From: Tigriopus japonicus
Taxonomy: Eukaryota > Arthropoda > Copepoda > Harpacticoida > Harpacticidae
Length of the DNA stretch: 64,000 nucleotides
Direction: 5' to 3'
Assembly (NCBI GenBank): GCA_010645155.1
Contig: CM021312.1
Location: 6,957,489 to 7,021,488, forward strand
In this document: positions 61,214 to 64,000 of the stretch, piece by piece
Numbering within the stretch: the first letter of the stretch is position 1
Layout: the number at the start of each line of letters is the position of its first letter
Position numbers and translations under genes: made by a program
The notes under the pieces: model-generated
The model's database searches: none
The model's input: only the letters and a program-made list of their open reading frames with translations
Told to the model about the DNA's origin: nothing

Positions 61214-63176
61214 CTGAAAGTTAGATTGAAAAAAAAAACCATTGAAACAAAACTCATTGAAGAGGCGAGTTGATATTGGTAAACCATCTGATACGGGGCT
61301 TCATGATTAGTTCAGCCATCATGTCAACGTGCATGACATCCAAATCATGGTCCCGGTTGCATCCTTAAAATCTTAATGGTGACAAATGACTTGGTATTCG
61401 AGCAAAACCGCACAAATGACGCCCCTTGTATTACTACAGAGGGTGGCAAAGGGCTCTTTTTGCCTCGAATAAATGGCTTGAAGAACAATTTTCTGTGAAT
61501 CACCCGGTGCTTGTCGAGATAATTCCAAGAGAAACTTTGTCCACATCGAACGGTACGTGCTGATGTTTATCTGACACAGCTGTCGGTACGAATGCGATGA
61601 TGTGAATGATCATTTTTCTATTTTACTTGGAACCAACCAAATTAATTCGGACCCTTGCAAAGTCGATTACACTAGAACTTGAAGGGCTTTTCAATTGCCT
61701 CGTCTACGAGGGTAATTCATTGCATACTTGATAAATACTCAGTGGGGAAAAAGATGCGGCTAAACGTGAACAGTTGGCGATGCAACTTAGAATCTAAGAT
61801 TCTATTGAAGCTATCGGTTTGTTTCCACCTTTTCTGAGGTATTTTGTTGAAGAAGAGGGGGAGGGCATAACCATTCATGTTGGTTTGCAGAAGAACGCAT
61901 GATTGAGGTTTCTCGACATTCCCATTGCTTTTTTATAGCTCAATGGAGACATCACAGAAAACTGGTCAAGTCATGAAAGCTGCGCAACAACACAATTTAC
62001 AGTTTCAGAATGACTTCCGAGCACAAAGACAAAAATGGTCATGAAGGCATAATGTAGCTATTTTCAGTGAGAACACTGCCAAAACCATTAACTCGGCCAG
62101 GAATACACAAATCTTCTTCGCCGTCGCTTTTAGTTTGAACGATTTCACAAGATAATAGATATTTCCGCTGGAGATCTCTCTTCTTTTGGGGTTGATTTTG
62201 ACAGCTTAAGAGAGTTTGTGACTTTCGTGACCCAAAAGGTTTGTACCTCTTGCTCTTTGCTGCAAAAAAGCAATAAATGCTCAAGAGCCATAACTTACAG
62301 CAAATGGCGTGATTTAGACAAGCATCCGCCGAAAAGAAAACTCTTCATTAGAGAATTCAAACTTCGAGCCAACAAAAAAGTAACATCACCTCGTGATTTA
62401 CATATTCTGAGGTGAGGTGAAAAGCACATCTGGACTGATTTAGGAGATGGTTTTGCTTTAACTTTGGTGTAAACAACAAAGACTTGATGATGATGGGAAC
62501 AAATTTATTCCAATCAAAGCCGAACTGGATGAAAATAAGCGTAAGGGCTTAGTCAATGTGCTTTTGGTGAAAGATCACGATGTTGAGAGTGATTCGGAGT
62601 TTTCGCCGAGAAAATTGTAATCCCATTAAAAGTGACTCTCCCGAGTAGGCCTAGGTTCATTTTAAAATACGTACGGAGTACGTAGAGTAGAATTCTGATC
62701 GTTTGACGGAGGCAATGTGTGAGAAGTTCATAATTTTCACTCGTTCTCTCGGCATTTCAACCATCTTGAATGCATCCATCATCTCAATTTTCTATTCCAA
62801 GTTGGCAAACACCTCTTTAGATTGAGAAGACTGCGTCAGAAACTCAATAACCTACATTTATTTGCACTACATTGTGCAGTATTGTATCCTACAGAACTGT
62901 ACGAAGTCAATGCTGGCCGTGAGTCGCTTCTTTTGAGCTTTGTTTTTGACCATTTGTTCACAATTTGTCTTACAAAGAAAGGGTCAGCGAGCGAGGACAA
63001 GACAACACATGCTGTCCTCAAATGTCGACACCTTCTTTTTCGTCAAGTGGCCCACCTGATGAGATCGGCTGAATGAGGAAACGGCAACGACACAATGTCG
63101 AAAAATAGCGGCAATTTCTCACGACCCTGGATGTTTTTCGTGAAAAAACTAAAATCGGCTCTCATAGGTGTCGTAC
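61214..63176. other. intronic stretch upstream of the IQ exon
   Basis: I looked for motor-domain exons on the minus strand and found none. Two plus-strand open frames (62218-62411 and about 62465-62620) read like lysine-rich protein but belong to no family I recognise, and a stop separates them. Confidence 0.5.
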
Positions 63177-64000
63177 CTTGTTATTGGTGGTGGTGTTATT
63201 AATATTGTGTGGAGTGCATTGTTCACTCCTGGATGAATCTGGCAACGCCTTTGTGCCATTGCGTACACTGAAGTCACCAATTGTTGTTTCATCCGGACGA
63301 CTCTCCACTAACAATCGGTGTGGTTGGTCATTGAATAGTATTTCCTGACAACCAGCGTCCTTTTCATGGTCATCTAATCTATCATTACACATGCTCATTT
63401 CACCATTGTTTTCAGATTCATGACTTTGAGTTACGACTTTCGTTGGCCTTCCATGGTCAATGGTGATAATTTTCATCTCCAAGCTTTGGCTTATTTGGCA
63501 CAATTCATTCAAACACTCCATTCCACCCGAATCATCAAAGTTTGAGTAGATCACATTGGATTGGGTTTTCGGCCCTGGATCTGGCGGAGGCTGGTAAAGT
63601 TCCTTCAACTTGTTGAGAGCTTCTTTTCCATTTTCTTTGTGTTCCAAGAGCATCAGCTCCTTACGAGCTTTTCGCTTGGTTCTTGGAGATGGCACAGGAA
63701 TTGGTTTAGGGGCACTCACAACAGGAGGTTTATGACTAAAAGATCCAGCATAGGTCACTTCAGTGAACACACCATGATTGAGATCGGGTTCCTTAAGAAC
63801 AGGAACAGAGGGAGGAGGAGGAGGAGGCGTTGCTGTTGGGGTCCTTCTCTTTTTGGGCGGAACGGGAGGAGGTTGAGCATCTGAGGCCGCTTCTAGTTTG
63901 GAAATGATCTCTTGGACGGAATGACGAACTTCTTCACTATCACTGCTATTCCGATGCTTTTCCAGTAGACTGATAAAGGCTTCGCTTTGCGATCCAATCG
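63177..64000 (-). CDS. proline-rich disordered-protein exon, open to the window end
   Basis: At least 274 codons open on the minus strand, ending at AATAACAAG|GTACGA, phase 0. Seen: a helical start (LLEKHRNSSDSEEVRHSVQE), proline clusters (PPPVPPKKRRT, PPPPPPSVPV), a basic-helical stretch (KRKARKELMLLEHKENGKEA) and PPPDPGPKTQ. PxxPxK and poly-Pro motifs could bind SH3, WW or profilin. The downstream exon on the strand is the phase-0 myosin IQ exon, so this may be a further alternative head of myosin-18, an internal exon, or a different nested gene. The true start is outside the window. Confidence 0.65.

Noticed and set aside
60877..61224. 115-codon plus-strand frame
   Set aside because: It lies over the myosin IQ exon on the other strand and has no family resemblance.

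Overview
This is eukaryotic, animal DNA: every recognisable gene is split by GT-AG introns, codes for metazoan protein families (SLC6 transporter, extracellular LRR receptor, MDM1, myosin XVIII), and lies among non-autonomous DNA transposons and a tRNA-derived SINE. The protein style fits an arthropod. A crustacean such as a copepod is my guess, and nothing in the window proves it.

Layout. 1-1726 is intergenic, with a 138-bp direct repeat. 1727-6907 (+) is a six-exon gene for a 472-residue single-pass LRR receptor; its introns hold two fold-back elements and a 1.28-kb hAT-type element. 6987-8939 (-) is a two-exon SLC6 sodium-coupled transporter (629 residues), tail to tail with the LRR gene only 79 bp away. 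9.0-14.15 kb is intergenic, with a second hAT-type MITE and a tRNA-derived SINE. 14152-33723 (+) is a 13-exon gene for a 1006-residue MDM1-like centriolar/microtubule protein, starting with a 7-codon exon followed by a 6.3-kb intron. 34904 to at least 61213 (-) is the 3' part of a myosin XVIII gene (Drosophila Mhcl / vertebrate MYO18 family): ten exons give the IQ region, the whole coiled coil and the acidic C-terminus (906 residues, all junctions in phase). The ATPase-like head must lie beyond the window. The mdm1 and myosin genes also converge.

The most interesting structure is inside the myosin gene. Three long disordered-protein exons (43358-45160, 55102-56316 and 63177 to the window end) lie on the same strand inside its introns. 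Each ends in a phase-0 donor, as required to join the next phase-0 myosin exon. I read them as alternative first exons making motor-less myosin-18 rods with three different heads, comparable in principle to the internal-promoter myosin rod protein of Drosophila Mhc. This is inference and needs transcript data. The 14.4-kb intron also holds a cluster of CCAA-type repeats, and another intron carries a tRNA-Arg(ACG) gene on the opposite strand and a deleted mariner-like element.

All exon boundaries were placed by eye from splice consensus, reading phase and family resemblance. The summed coding length is a multiple of three for each complete gene.
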